This document shows, one piece after another, positions 54,490-62,884 of a stretch of DNA of 64,000 bases. The stretch covers positions 1,488,001 to 1,552,000 of the forward strand of contig NZ_JQMM01000001.1 in the NCBI RefSeq assembly GCF_000744735.1, given 5' to 3'. The DNA comes from Porticoccus hydrocarbonoclasticus MCTG13d (GTDB taxonomy: Bacteria; Pseudomonadota; Gammaproteobacteria; Pseudomonadales; Porticoccaceae). Made by a program: the position numbers and the translations under genes. Position 1 is the stretch's first letter, and each line of letters begins with the position of its first letter. The notes under the pieces were generated by a model, which was not told where the DNA came from, did not search any database, and saw only the letters and a program-made list of their open reading frames with translations.

Positions 54490-55062
54490 ATGAGCGATAG
54501 GCGTTTCGAAGTGATTTTTCGCGGAGACGTGGTCCCGGGACAATCCCTGATGGACGTGAAGCGACGCCTGGCCGAATTATTCGGCGCACCGGCTGCCAGG
54601 GTTGAACAAATGTTTTCCGGCAGACCGGTGGTCATCAAACGTGATCTCGATGAAGAGGCGGCAGCGCGTTACAGGGTTGCCCTGAAAGATGCCGGTGCGC
54701 TGGTAGAGCTTCGTCCCGTTGATTCTGACAGCCAGACAGGGAGTGATACCAGCCGCGCAGATCAAACAGTACCACCGGCTGCGAACCCGACTCGGGGTGC
54801 TGGCGGCCCATCGGGTCAGAAAACGGTAGCTCCACAATCCGGTCCGGAACATTCAAAGGCAGCAGAGACCATCGATGTAGCCCCGGTGGGAGCGGACGTT
54901 CTGCCTCCTGAATATCGCCGTGACTTTACGCCCAGAGAGGTGGATACGTCCTATATAACGGTGGATGAACCCGGTGCCGATGTTCTGAAAGCAGATGAGA
55001 AGTCCCCTCCCATCGAACGGGAAGTGGACACTTCCCATCTCTCGGTGAAAGATCCCGAATAG
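54490..55062 (+). CDS. Uncharacterised protein with a small N-terminal domain and acidic repeat tail
   Basis: This 190-residue soluble protein is not in a family I can name with certainty. Residues 5-75 form a compact alpha/beta-looking domain (RRFEVIFRGDVVPGQSLMDV, KRRLAELFGAPAARVEQMFS, then ARYRVALKDAGALVELRPVD) that resembles small nucleic-acid- or peptide-binding domains. The rest is Pro/Gly/Asp/Ser-rich, probably disordered, and ends in near repeats: REVDTSYITVDEPGADVL and REVDTSHLSVKDPE, plus VGADVLPPEYRRDF. The ATG at 54490 lies next to an alternative GTG at 54487, with AAGGGG upstream. smrA follows after 147 bases. Confidence 0.7.
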   Translation: MSDRRFEVIFRGDVVPGQSLMDVKRRLAELFGAPAARVEQMFSGRPVVIKRDLDEEAAARYRVALKDAGALVELRPVDSDSQTGSDTSRADQTVPPAANPTRGAGGPSGQKTVAPQSGPEHSKAAETIDVAPVGADVLPPEYRRDFTPREVDTSYITVDEPGADVLKADEKSPPIEREVDTSHLSVKDPE

Positions 55063-55209
55063 CCAGATCCCGCCGGGACTTTCCCGCCAGTCGGTATTGG
55101 AGGCGCTGATCGAAAGAAGTACGGCTGCACATGGCTTGTGCTGCTGAGGTAACCTGGCCCTTACCGGCGCTATAATGCACCCTTGTACGTGGCAGGAAAG
55201 GAATGCAGT

Positions 55210-55806
55210 GTGACTGATGACGATAACGGTATTTTTCGCCAGCAGATGAAGGATGTTGAACCGCTTAAAAAACCGGCGGAGCGCGTTCGTCTGAAGCAAC
55301 CCGTTGTGATGACCCCCGGCCTGGAATCCCGCCGGCGGGCTGCCGAGGCGATGATCGCCAGTGATGTCGATGGCCTGTCGTCAGAAGCGTATATTCCGCC
55401 AGTGAAACCGAGAGATGTGCTGTCGTTCAAGCGCAGTGGCGTTCAGCACGGCGTCTTCAAAAATCTGCGGATGGGCAACTATCTTGTCGATTCGCGGCTC
55501 GACCTGCACCGTCTGACGGTTGAACAGGCGCGACAGCAGGTCTACCTCTTTATTCAGGATTGTCTGAAACACGACATACGCTGTGCATTGATCACGCACG
55601 GGAGAGGGGAGAACCGGGAAAAACCCGCACTGCTCAAAAGCTGCATCAACCATTGGTTGCAACAGATGGATGAAGTGTTGGCTTTTCACAGTGCCCAGCC
55701 ACAGCACGGGGGCACGGGTGCCACCTATGTCATGTTGCGCAAAAGTGCCGAGAAACGCGTTGAAAATCTGGAGCGGCACCACAAGGGGATCAAGTCGCGA
55801 CTGTAG
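55210..55806 (+). CDS. smrA: Smr-domain protein SmrA
   Basis: This 198-residue protein has an N-terminal linker and a C-terminal Smr domain with RLDLHRLTVEQARQQVYLFI (the LDLHG-type motif) and ALITHGRGENREKPALLKSC (the THGxG motif), ending in HGGTGATYVMLRKS. Smr domains nick DNA or cut RNA at stalled ribosomes (SmrB). The order of domains and the name follow the E. coli SmrA/SmrB pair; A versus B is uncertain. GTG 55210 has AAGGA 8 bases upstream. It converges with the SPOR protein gene. Confidence 0.88.
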   Translation: MTDDDNGIFRQQMKDVEPLKKPAERVRLKQPVVMTPGLESRRRAAEAMIASDVDGLSSEAYIPPVKPRDVLSFKRSGVQHGVFKNLRMGNYLVDSRLDLHRLTVEQARQQVYLFIQDCLKHDIRCALITHGRGENREKPALLKSCINHWLQQMDEVLAFHSAQPQHGGTGATYVMLRKSAEKRVENLERHHKGIKSRL

Positions 55807-55856
55807 TTTGTCGTTCTCGTTCGGAGCGCCAGGTGCCCGATGGGTCCGGTTAAAGG

Positions 55857-56432
55857 CTATTGTTTGCGCTTTAACAGCAGTGAATCAATCCCGTTACCCG
55901 ACAGGCTGTCTCTGGCACTGGCCAATTCCGCACGGTTGGTGAATGGCCCAACCAGAACCCGGTGCCAGGTTTCTCCCGGGCGGGGCGTAACCATCTCGAT
56001 ACTGGCGCTAAGGTTCAGCAGCAACAGTCTGGCTCTCAGACTGTCGGCATCCCGATTGCTCTTGAACGACCCCACCTGAAGCAGAAACACCTCTTTTGCT
56101 GTGGGTGTTGCCGGTGTACTGGCGGACTGGTTTGGCGGTGCTTCTTCTGCCTGGGGTACTGAGGAATCCGGGACGATAACTTCGGTTTCCCGCAGCAGGG
56201 TGTAGAAATCAAAACGCGGTTTAACGCCTGACTCTTCCTCGACTGTCTTGACAGTGGGCTGAGCGGTAGGTGCCGGGGCCGGAGCCGGCCCCTGAAGAAG
56301 GAAGGTTGCCACAATACCCACCAATATGCCGGCCAACAGCCACAGCCATCCCGGAAAGGACTGCCGGGATGGCGTTTTTCTGCGAACATTACTGCTGCGA
56401 CGGCTTGTTTTTCTCGCGTAATCCCTGGTCAT
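55857..56432 (-). CDS. SPOR-domain cell-division/envelope protein (FtsN-like)
   Basis: This 191-residue bitopic protein has a basic cytosolic head (RKTSRRSSNVRRKTPSRQ), one TM helix (WLWLLAGILVGIVATFLL), a Pro/Ala-rich linker, a short FDFYTLLRETEVIVP segment, and a C-terminal SPOR domain (VFLLQVGSFKSNRDADSLRA ... TWHRVLVGPFTNRAELASAR) that binds glycan strands lacking stem peptides. The FDFYTLL motif and the gene's place beside priA are typical of the short FtsN-like proteins found between argS and hslV in Pseudomonas; here argS is not next to it. It probably helps septum formation. Confidence 0.92.
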   Translation of the reverse strand: MTRDYARKTSRRSSNVRRKTPSRQSFPGWLWLLAGILVGIVATFLLQGPAPAPAPTAQPTVKTVEEESGVKPRFDFYTLLRETEVIVPDSSVPQAEEAPPNQSASTPATPTAKEVFLLQVGSFKSNRDADSLRARLLLLNLSASIEMVTPRPGETWHRVLVGPFTNRAELASARDSLSGNGIDSLLLKRKQ

Positions 56433-56504
56433 TTGTTTATCTATACTCCGGTGAAGGGCGCCATTGTAGGGGTAACCTGCCGAGCCTTCCAGACTCCAAT
56501 CCCG

Positions 56505-58715
56505 TTAGCTCATATCCTGTGGGTCAATGTCCACGGACCAGCGGATTTTTCCCGCCATTGGCGACTGCTCCAGAATCGGGCAGAGGGTTGCCAGCAGGTG
56601 TTGGAGTGCGGGTCGCTCTGCAGCACAGATTGTCAATTGATGGCGAAAACGCCCACCTCTCCGCTCCATGGGGGCAGGAAGCGGGCCGAGGTAGCTGATG
56701 TTGCCTGCCGGTGGCAGTAGCATTTCTGCCTGGTGGCGGGCGAAACTGAGAAAATTCACCGCCAGCTGGCCATTTTCAGCTTCGGCGCGCAGCAACGCCA
56801 GGTAGCTGAACGGTGGCAGGTTGGCCAGTTTCCGTTCGGCCATCAACAGATCAGAAAAAGTGGCGTAGTCCTGTTGGGTCAGGGTGGTAATCAGTGGGTG
56901 ATCACAATGATGGCTTTGCAAAATGACCGTGCCGGGTTTGTCACCCCTGCCTGCCCGGCCAGCCACCTGGGTAATCAGTTGTCCCATCCTCTCCGGTGCC
57001 CGGAAATCAGGGCTGAACAGGCCGGCATCGGCATCCAGAATGGCCACCAGCGTGACGTTGGGAAAATGGTGCCCCTTTGCCAGAAGCTGGGTGCCGAGCA
57101 GGATGCAGGGCTCTCCCTGATGCACCCGATCGACCATGTTCTGCATGGCCTGCTTGCGTCGGGTGCTGTCTCTGTCCACCCGAATAACGGGAAAGTCCGG
57201 GAACAGTGCTTCGAGGGTTTCTTCGCTGCGCTCGGTGCCCTGACCGAGGCACTGTAAATGAATGCTGTGACAAACCGGGCAGCGGGGTGGTACCGGTTGC
57301 CTGAACTCGCAGTGATGACAAACCAGCCGTTGCACCTGACGATGCACCGTCAGGCGCGCTTCACAGTGCAGACAATTCGCTATCCAGCCACATTCATGGC
57401 AGGTCAGGGTCGGTGCAAACCCGCGGCGATTCAGGAAAACCAGCACCTGACTGCCATCGTCGAGGTGGGACTGAATGGCATCGATCAGCTCCCTGGAATA
57501 GCCCCCGGACAGCTTCGCCTTTCGAATGTCGACCGGCTGCCAGCGGGGTTGCCGGGCGACACCCGGGCGACAGGACAGGACCAACCGGGTGTAGCGTTGC
57601 TGTTCGCAGTTATACCGTGTTTCGAGGGACGGGGTGGCCGAGCCCAGAATCAGGGGAATGGACTCCATTCGCGCCCGCACCACGGCGAGGTCCCGCGCCG
57701 AGTAGCGAAACCCCTCCTGCTGCTTGAATGAGCCATCGTGTTCCTCATCCACAATCAGAATGCCCGGCGAAGCCAGTGGTGTGAAAATGGCGGAGCGCGT
57801 GCCCAGTACAATCGGCGCGGTACCGGTGCGTGCAGCATCCCATGCCAGTACGCGCTCCCGGTCAGTGAGGCCGGAATGAAGCACTGCCACCGGGCAGTTG
57901 AAACGGGTTTTAAATCGATCCAACGTCTGCGGCGTCAGGCTGATTTCCGGGATCAGTACCAGCGCCTGTCTTCCGTACCGAATGACTTTTTCGATAGCCT
58001 GTAAATAAATTTCGGTTTTGCCACTGCCGGTTTGACCGTCCAGTAAGTAGGCGTGAAAGCCGTGCAGCTCAATGCTATCCATCGCCTGTTGCTGTTCGGG
58101 ATAAAGGGGCAGGGGGGATTCCGAGAGCAGCCTGTCCGGATCGAACAGCGGGGTGTTCACCCGGAATTCCAGGGATTCGATCAGGCCCTTGCTTTCCAGT
58201 TGTCGAAGTGCGGCAATGCTGATGCCCTGTCGCTGAAAATCGTCTTTTGTGGCGGAGGGCTGCTGCTGCAGTAAATTCAGTGCCTGTTGTTGTCGGGGGG
58301 CACGCGCCAGGGCCGTATCTGGCAGTCCCTTGCCGGACAGTGTTAATTGCCAGCGGACTTCGCTTTGTCGGGGTACCGTATCACCCTTTCGGAGCGTTGC
58401 CGGCAGCGCTGTGCTGAGCGCATCGCCCGTCGGGTGCTGGTAGTAACCCGCTGCCCAGAGGCAGAGCTCCAACAGGGTTTCTGGCAGCAACGGTTCATCA
58501 TCCAGGAGCTCGGTAAGCGGTTTCAATCGTGTGGCGGGATGTTCGCTGGATGCCGCAATTTCGATCACGACCCCGATGACCTGACGGCGGCCAAAAGGCA
58601 CTTTGACACGACAACCGGGCCGGGGGGTCCGGGTATTGTTTTCCGATGGCAGGTAGTCGAACAGCCGTCGCAGGGGAGAGGGGACAGCAACACGGATAAT
58701 GATGGATTCTGTCAT
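56505..58715 (-). CDS. priA: Primosomal replication protein PriA (helicase)
   Basis: This 736-residue superfamily 2 helicase restarts stalled replication forks. Domains in order: 3'-end-binding N-terminus (IIRVAVPSPLRRLFDYLPSE), winged helix, Walker A LDGQTGSGKTEIYLQAIE, Walker B/DEEH LIVDEEHDGSFKQQEGFRYS, zinc-binding insertion with four CxxC-type pairs (CHECGWIANCLHCEARL, CHHCEFRQPVPPRCPVCH), and helicase motifs V-VI (LLGTQLLAKGHHFPNVTLVA, ITQVAGRAGRGDKPGTVILQ). Length and motifs are complete. It is divergent from rpmE, as in many gammaproteobacteria. Confidence 0.97.
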   Translation of the reverse strand: MTESIIIRVAVPSPLRRLFDYLPSENNTRTPRPGCRVKVPFGRRQVIGVVIEIAASSEHPATRLKPLTELLDDEPLLPETLLELCLWAAGYYQHPTGDALSTALPATLRKGDTVPRQSEVRWQLTLSGKGLPDTALARAPRQQQALNLLQQQPSATKDDFQRQGISIAALRQLESKGLIESLEFRVNTPLFDPDRLLSESPLPLYPEQQQAMDSIELHGFHAYLLDGQTGSGKTEIYLQAIEKVIRYGRQALVLIPEISLTPQTLDRFKTRFNCPVAVLHSGLTDRERVLAWDAARTGTAPIVLGTRSAIFTPLASPGILIVDEEHDGSFKQQEGFRYSARDLAVVRARMESIPLILGSATPSLETRYNCEQQRYTRLVLSCRPGVARQPRWQPVDIRKAKLSGGYSRELIDAIQSHLDDGSQVLVFLNRRGFAPTLTCHECGWIANCLHCEARLTVHRQVQRLVCHHCEFRQPVPPRCPVCHSIHLQCLGQGTERSEETLEALFPDFPVIRVDRDSTRRKQAMQNMVDRVHQGEPCILLGTQLLAKGHHFPNVTLVAILDADAGLFSPDFRAPERMGQLITQVAGRAGRGDKPGTVILQSHHCDHPLITTLTQQDYATFSDLLMAERKLANLPPFSYLALLRAEAENGQLAVNFLSFARHQAEMLLPPAGNISYLGPLPAPMERRGGRFRHQLTICAAERPALQHLLATLCPILEQSPMAGKIRWSVDIDPQDMS

Positions 58716-58738
58716 TGATGTGTTTTTTTGTTAAAACC

Positions 58739-58766
58739 TTGAATGGGCATCGTTTTCTGGTAGTAT
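58739..58766 (+). promoter_or_regulatory. Likely rpmE promoter
   Basis: TTGAAT (58739-58744) and TAGTAT (58761-58766) are separated by 16 bases, a sigma-70-like promoter. The transcript would have an approximately 210-base leader before the rpmE ATG. The leader contains a small hairpin TGTAC/GTACA (58868-58882). Confidence 0.5.
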
Positions 58767-58981
58767 TCGCGCTCCGTTTAAAGGCGGCATATGGTGCCCG
58801 ACAATTGAAAGGCATCCCGAGGGATTGAACGCGACCTGTTATCAGCAAACTGAGGCGAGGCACCCAGTGTACCAGAAGTACATCGGGGTTCGGGCGATCG
58901 GTTTGGCAGGCAGGGGCGAATCAATATTCGGGTTGCACAGGGATCGGGTTGGCGATATGCAAGAGACTGAGGCAATGAAAC

Positions 58982-59197
58982 ATGAGATCTGAAATCCATC
59001 CAAATTACGGCACACTGTCAGCAACCTGCAGTTGTGGTAATGCATTTGAAGTAGGCTCCACCATGAACGGCAGCATCCACGTGGATGTCTGTTCAGCCTG
59101 CCACCCGTTTTACACCGGCAAGCAGAAAGTTGCTGATACCGGTGGTCGTATCGACCGTTTCAACAAACGTTTCGCCGGTCGTTCCGCCAAAAAATAA
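58982..59197 (+). CDS. rpmE: 50S ribosomal protein L31 (bL31, zinc-binding form)
   Basis: This 71-residue protein has four cysteines of the zinc-ribbon (C+) form: [13 protein letters not shown] and [15 protein letters not shown], with a His. The C-terminal [18 protein letters not shown] is typical of bL31. It is part of the central protuberance and bridges the two ribosomal subunits. The C+ form needs zinc; a zinc-free paralog (YkgM type) is not in this window. GAGG lies 9 bases before the ATG. It is divergent from priA and is followed by the nuclease gene after 7 bases. Confidence 0.95.
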   Translation: MRSEIHPNYGTLSATCSCGNAFEVGSTMNGSIHVDVCSACHPFYTGKQKVADTGGRIDRFNKRFAGRSAKK

Positions 59198-59204
59198 TCT
59201 GAAT

Positions 59205-59684
59205 ATGTCTGCCTTTCGAGGCAAACGATGCGCGCTCTGGATAATATGCCAGAGCGCGTTTTTCGTTGTCTGGCTGTTTATCGCCGGTGGGCCCGCCAGG
59301 GCTGATCTACGCTGCCAGCCTTTTGCCCCGCTGGAGAAGGTTGCCGTCACTCATGTCTATGACGGCGATACCGTCAAACTGGACGACGGCCGCAAAGTCC
59401 GATTGATCGGTATCAATGCCACAGAACCGGGCCGCGATGGGGAACCGGATCAGCCGTTCGCCGCCGAGGCCGGTGACAGATTGCGCAACCTGATCAAGGC
59501 TGCCTCGCAACTACATTTGTTAACGGACCGGCAAACCCATGATCGATTTGGCCGAATACTCGCCCATCTGTTCAATGAGCGGGGAGAGAGTCTCGAACAA
59601 ATTCTGCTGGAACAGGGACTGGCCTACCATGTTGCAGTGCCACCCAATCTGACTCTGGCCGACTGTTTTGCCAGCGCTGAGTAA
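59205..59684 (+). CDS. Thermonuclease-family secreted nuclease, interrupted by TAA (catalytic part)
   Basis: This 159-residue protein has a signal peptide (LWIICQSAFFVVWLFIAGGPARA) and a staphylococcal-nuclease-type OB fold with the active-site elements: HVYDGDTVKLDDGRKVRLIG, the RLIGINATEPG segment (Arg and Glu) and the third Arg in THDRFGRILAHLFNERGE. It should cut DNA or RNA outside the cytoplasm with Ca2+. It ends at a TAA after DCFASAE, where family members continue into a helix ending GLWG. That helix, EQQRGLWGKAG, is present in the same frame right after the stop, so the gene is broken by one nonsense codon. The catalytic part is complete and may still work. Confidence 0.85.
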   Translation: MSAFRGKRCALWIICQSAFFVVWLFIAGGPARADLRCQPFAPLEKVAVTHVYDGDTVKLDDGRKVRLIGINATEPGRDGEPDQPFAAEAGDRLRNLIKAASQLHLLTDRQTHDRFGRILAHLFNERGESLEQILLEQGLAYHVAVPPNLTLADCFASAE

Positions 59685-59996
59685 TTGGCTGTCGAACAAC
59701 AGCGGGGATTATGGGGCAAGGCCGGTATTCCTCCCGTCGTTGCCCGGGATGTGCAGGACGGGGGGTTCAAACGGTTGCAGGGTACCGTAACTGCCGTCCA
59801 AACCGGCAGGCACTGGCGGCTCGTCCTGGATGATGTGATCAAGGTAATGATTTATCCAGAACACCGCCATCGCTTTGAGGCAGAACAACTGAACAGCCTG
59901 CAGGGCCAGCGAGTGGAAATACAGGGGTGGGTCTACCGCAGTCGCGGGGAATGGCGGGTCAAACTGGAAACTGGCCACGGGCTAGTGGTGCTGTAG
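59685..59996 (+). pseudogene. C-terminal part of the interrupted thermonuclease gene (OB-like domain)
   Basis: The reading frame goes on from the TAA at 59682-59684 with LAVEQQRGLWGKAGIPPVVA, the expected last helix of the nuclease domain, then an 80-residue OB-like region (LQGTVTAVQTGRHWRLVLDD, LQGQRVEIQGWVYRSRGEWR) found behind thermonuclease domains in related bacteria. Its only start is a TTG touching the stop and it has no SD, so on its own it would be poorly translated. It could be made by stop-codon read-through or re-initiation; more likely it is decayed, or there is a sequencing error. Confidence 0.75.
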
Positions 59997-60150
59997 GCCA
60001 TATAGCATTACAGACCGTTTTCCGGGGCAATTACTCTTAAATCTGTCTGCGCCCCCTATGGTTAGGCCCTGGGGGTGACATAAAATTCGGTAACACCCGA
60101 TTCGACATGCTAGTCTGGTGTCCTCTGGTAGCTTTTTTTGAGGATGTGTC

Positions 60151-60909
60151 GTGAACAGAAATATCGTTTTGTTGAGTGCTGTGCTGGTGATTACACCGTT
60201 GTCTGTCAGTGCCGCCAGCTGGTGGGATACCGGCAAGGAGTTACTTGGTGGCAACACGGGAAACACGACAGAATCCGCTGCGCCGGTCAGTGGGCTGGCC
60301 GCGCTTTCCAGCGATGAAATTGCCGCAGGGTTGAAAGAGGCGTTGCGGGTGGGTGCCGGTAATGTGGTTTCACAGCTTGGGACTCAGGACGGATTTTACC
60401 TCGACGACGCGATCCATATTCCATTGCCCCCTCAACTTCAGCAGGCCAAAGGTGTTCTTGAGCAGGTGGGGATGGGCGCCAGTTTGCAGGAGCTTGAAAT
60501 GAAGCTGAACCGGGCTGCCGAGGCGGCGACTCCGCGGGCCAAAGCGATGTTTCTTGATGCCATCAGTGCCATGACGATTGACGATGCGAAGAAAATTTAC
60601 AGTGGCTCGGAAGATGCCGCCACCCGCTATTTCAGTGACAAAATGCGCGGCCCCCTCGCGGAGGAAATGCGCCCGGTGATTGAAGCCAGCCTCGCAGAGG
60701 TGGGCGCACTACAGACCTACGATGCGATTGTCAGCAAATACAAGACCCTGCCTTTTGTCCCCGATCTCAAAGCCGACTTGACGGACTACACGATAAACGG
60801 GGGGATGGACGGTATTTTCTATTATCTGGCGCGGGAAGAAGCGGCGATCCGTGAGAACCCGGTCAAGCAAACCACCTCGCTATTGAAAAAACTGTTTGGT
60901 CAGCCCTGA
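60151..60909 (+). CDS. DUF4197 exported protein
   Basis: This 252-residue periplasmic protein has a signal peptide (IVLLSAVLVITPLSVSAASW). The body matches DUF4197: LSSDEIAAGLKEALRVGAGN, VVSQLGTQDGFYLDDAIHIP, LPPQLQQAKGVLEQVGMGAS and NRAAEAATPRAKAMFLDAIS, ending with AREEAAIRENPVKQTTSLLK. The domain is helical, widespread in proteobacteria and Bacteroidetes, and has no known activity. GTG 60151 has GAGG 8 bases upstream. No operon partner is evident. Confidence 0.9.
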   Translation: MNRNIVLLSAVLVITPLSVSAASWWDTGKELLGGNTGNTTESAAPVSGLAALSSDEIAAGLKEALRVGAGNVVSQLGTQDGFYLDDAIHIPLPPQLQQAKGVLEQVGMGASLQELEMKLNRAAEAATPRAKAMFLDAISAMTIDDAKKIYSGSEDAATRYFSDKMRGPLAEEMRPVIEASLAEVGALQTYDAIVSKYKTLPFVPDLKADLTDYTINGGMDGIFYYLAREEAAIRENPVKQTTSLLKKLFGQP

Positions 60910-61291
60910 ACCCAGCCCGGCACTATGGCCGATAAAAATATACGTCTGATTTCGTGGCCATACACCCTTTTCATGTATCCAGATGGCCGTTCCCCAATGG
61001 GGGTAGCGGAGCGGTATCAATCAAAATTCCCTATCGGTTTCTTTGCAGAATACTATCTGCTAATGGTTTATCCTGATGCCACGAAAAGAGGCATGGAAGT
61101 TAAAATTCGCGTAGGATCGTAACCCTGCCCGGTCCTGTGGGGCGAGTCGTTAAATCATTAAACTCGGCATCACAGTCAGGTTTGCTGTGCAACTGACATG
61201 ATCCGCTGAAATGAGAATGAGCCCGAAGCCAGGGTTTCCATGTTTCGATCAGTGCACCAGACAATGGTGTTCAGACCTGGAGAGAAAGCGA
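60910..61291. other. Intergenic region before pntA
   Basis: About 380 bases. A 65-codon open frame at 60925-61122 has no SD, no family signature and codon use unlike its neighbours, so I do not call it a gene, although it cannot be ruled out. The pntA promoter should lie here; no clear -35/-10 pair, repeat or terminator hairpin was found. Confidence 0.4.
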
Positions 61292-62872
61292 ATGACAACA
61301 ATAGGTATCCCCAAAGAAATTTATCCCGACGAAAGGCGTGTTGCCGCCACTCCCGCCTCCGTTCAAAAGCTGATCAAGCTCGGCTATGAGGTATTGGTCC
61401 AGTCGGGAGCTGGCGAACCAGCGCACTATGATGATGAAGCCTATACCAATGCCGGCGCGGCAATTGCCGTTGACGCGCCTGCGCTCTGGAGTCAGGCAGA
61501 TTTTATTCTGAAAGTGCGTGCCCCTATGGAAAACGCCATGCTCAACAGGCATGAAGTTGACATGATGAAGCAGGGCGCTGGTCTGGCCAGCTACATCTGG
61601 CCGGCACAAACCCCTGAACTGCTGGAGAAGTTTGCGGCAAAAGGGGCCACGGTATTCGCCATCGACAGCCTGCCCCGGATCAGTCGGGCGCAGAAAATGG
61701 ATGCGTTGAGCGCCATGGCCAATGTCGCCGGTTATCGCGCCGTCATTGAGGCAGCCAACCACTTCGGCCGCTTTTTTACCGGCCAGGTGACGGCGGCCGG
61801 GAAGGTCCCCCCGGCCAAGGTTATGGTGATTGGTGCCGGCGTGGCAGGCCTTGCTGCGGTTGGTACCGCTAACAGCATGGGTGCCATCGTGCGTGCTTTC
61901 GATACCCGTCTCGAAGTGAAGGAACAGGTGGAGAGCATGGGCGCCGAATTCCTCGAACTGGATTTTGGCGATGAAGATGGCAGCGGTGGTGGCGGTTATG
62001 CCAAACAGATGAGCGACGAGTTCATCAAGGCCGAGATGGCGCTGTTTGCCGAGCAGGCAGAAGAGGTGGATATCATTATCACCACTGCGCTGATTCCCGG
62101 TCGTCCGGCACCGAAACTGATTACCGCCGAGATGGTGGCTGCAATGAAGCCCGGCAGTGTGATTGTCGATCTGGCCTCGGAGCGGGGCGGCAACTGTGAA
62201 CTCACCGAACCGGGCAGGGTTGCTGTGCATCACGACGTGTCCATTATCGGTTATACCGATCTGCCCAGCCGCATGGCAAAGGTGTCCAGTGATCTCTATG
62301 CCAGCAACCTGACACACTTGATGAGCGATCTGACGCCCGAGAAGGATGGCCAGCCCAGCGTTGACATGGAAGACACCGTCATTCGCGGACTCACGGTTGT
62401 TCACGATGGTGAAGTTACCTGGCCACCACCGAAAGTGGAGGTGGCGGTGAATACCGCGCCACCACCGAGTACCGAAGAGCCATCGCCGAAGGGTAAAAAG
62501 GCCAAAGGAGAGCCCTCCGTGATTGGCCGGTGGCTGGGCAAGGGGTTGCTGCTGCTGGTGACGGTACTGGCGTTGCTGGGTATTGGTACCTACGCACCTC
62601 CCAGTTTCCTTACCCATTTTACGGTGTTTGTCCTGGCCTGCTTTATCGGCTGGCAGGTGATATGGAATGTGACGGCGTCCCTCCACACCCCTCTGATGAG
62701 TGTGACCAATGCGATCAGTGGCATTATCGTGATCGGGGCGTTGCTGCATCTGGCGCAGTCTGAAAGCGGTGCAGTGGGCATCATGGCTTTTATAGCCGTG
62801 CTGATTGCAACCATCAATGTGGCTGGGGGCTTTCGGGTTACCCACCGCATGCTGAAAATGTTTCGCCGATAA
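61292..62872 (+). CDS. pntA: NAD(P)+ transhydrogenase subunit alpha PntA
   Basis: This 526-residue subunit of the proton-translocating transhydrogenase transfers hydride from NADH to NADP+ using the proton gradient. The first 390 residues are the NAD(H)-binding domain I ([40 protein letters not shown], and the Rossmann loop [20 protein letters not shown]). A Pro/Lys-rich linker leads to four TM helices at the C-terminus (e.g. [20 protein letters not shown] and [20 protein letters not shown]). This single-chain form matches E. coli PntA (510). ATG 61292 has GGAGAG 7 bases upstream. pntB follows after 12 bases. Confidence 0.97.
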   Translation: MTTIGIPKEIYPDERRVAATPASVQKLIKLGYEVLVQSGAGEPAHYDDEAYTNAGAAIAVDAPALWSQADFILKVRAPMENAMLNRHEVDMMKQGAGLASYIWPAQTPELLEKFAAKGATVFAIDSLPRISRAQKMDALSAMANVAGYRAVIEAANHFGRFFTGQVTAAGKVPPAKVMVIGAGVAGLAAVGTANSMGAIVRAFDTRLEVKEQVESMGAEFLELDFGDEDGSGGGGYAKQMSDEFIKAEMALFAEQAEEVDIIITTALIPGRPAPKLITAEMVAAMKPGSVIVDLASERGGNCELTEPGRVAVHHDVSIIGYTDLPSRMAKVSSDLYASNLTHLMSDLTPEKDGQPSVDMEDTVIRGLTVVHDGEVTWPPPKVEVAVNTAPPPSTEEPSPKGKKAKGEPSVIGRWLGKGLLLLVTVLALLGIGTYAPPSFLTHFTVFVLACFIGWQVIWNVTASLHTPLMSVTNAISGIIVIGALLHLAQSESGAVGIMAFIAVLIATINVAGGFRVTHRMLKMFRR

Positions 62873-62884
62873 GGAGGGCACACC

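Noticed and set aside
60925-61122. 65-codon open frame on + between the DUF4197 gene and pntA
   Set aside because: No SD, no recognisable motif, weak codon bias; could be chance. Mentioned in the intergenic entry only.
61271-62881. 536-codon open frame on the minus strand
   Set aside because: Fully antisense to pntA, with low-complexity His/Gly/Thr-rich content typical of a shadow frame of a strongly biased gene.
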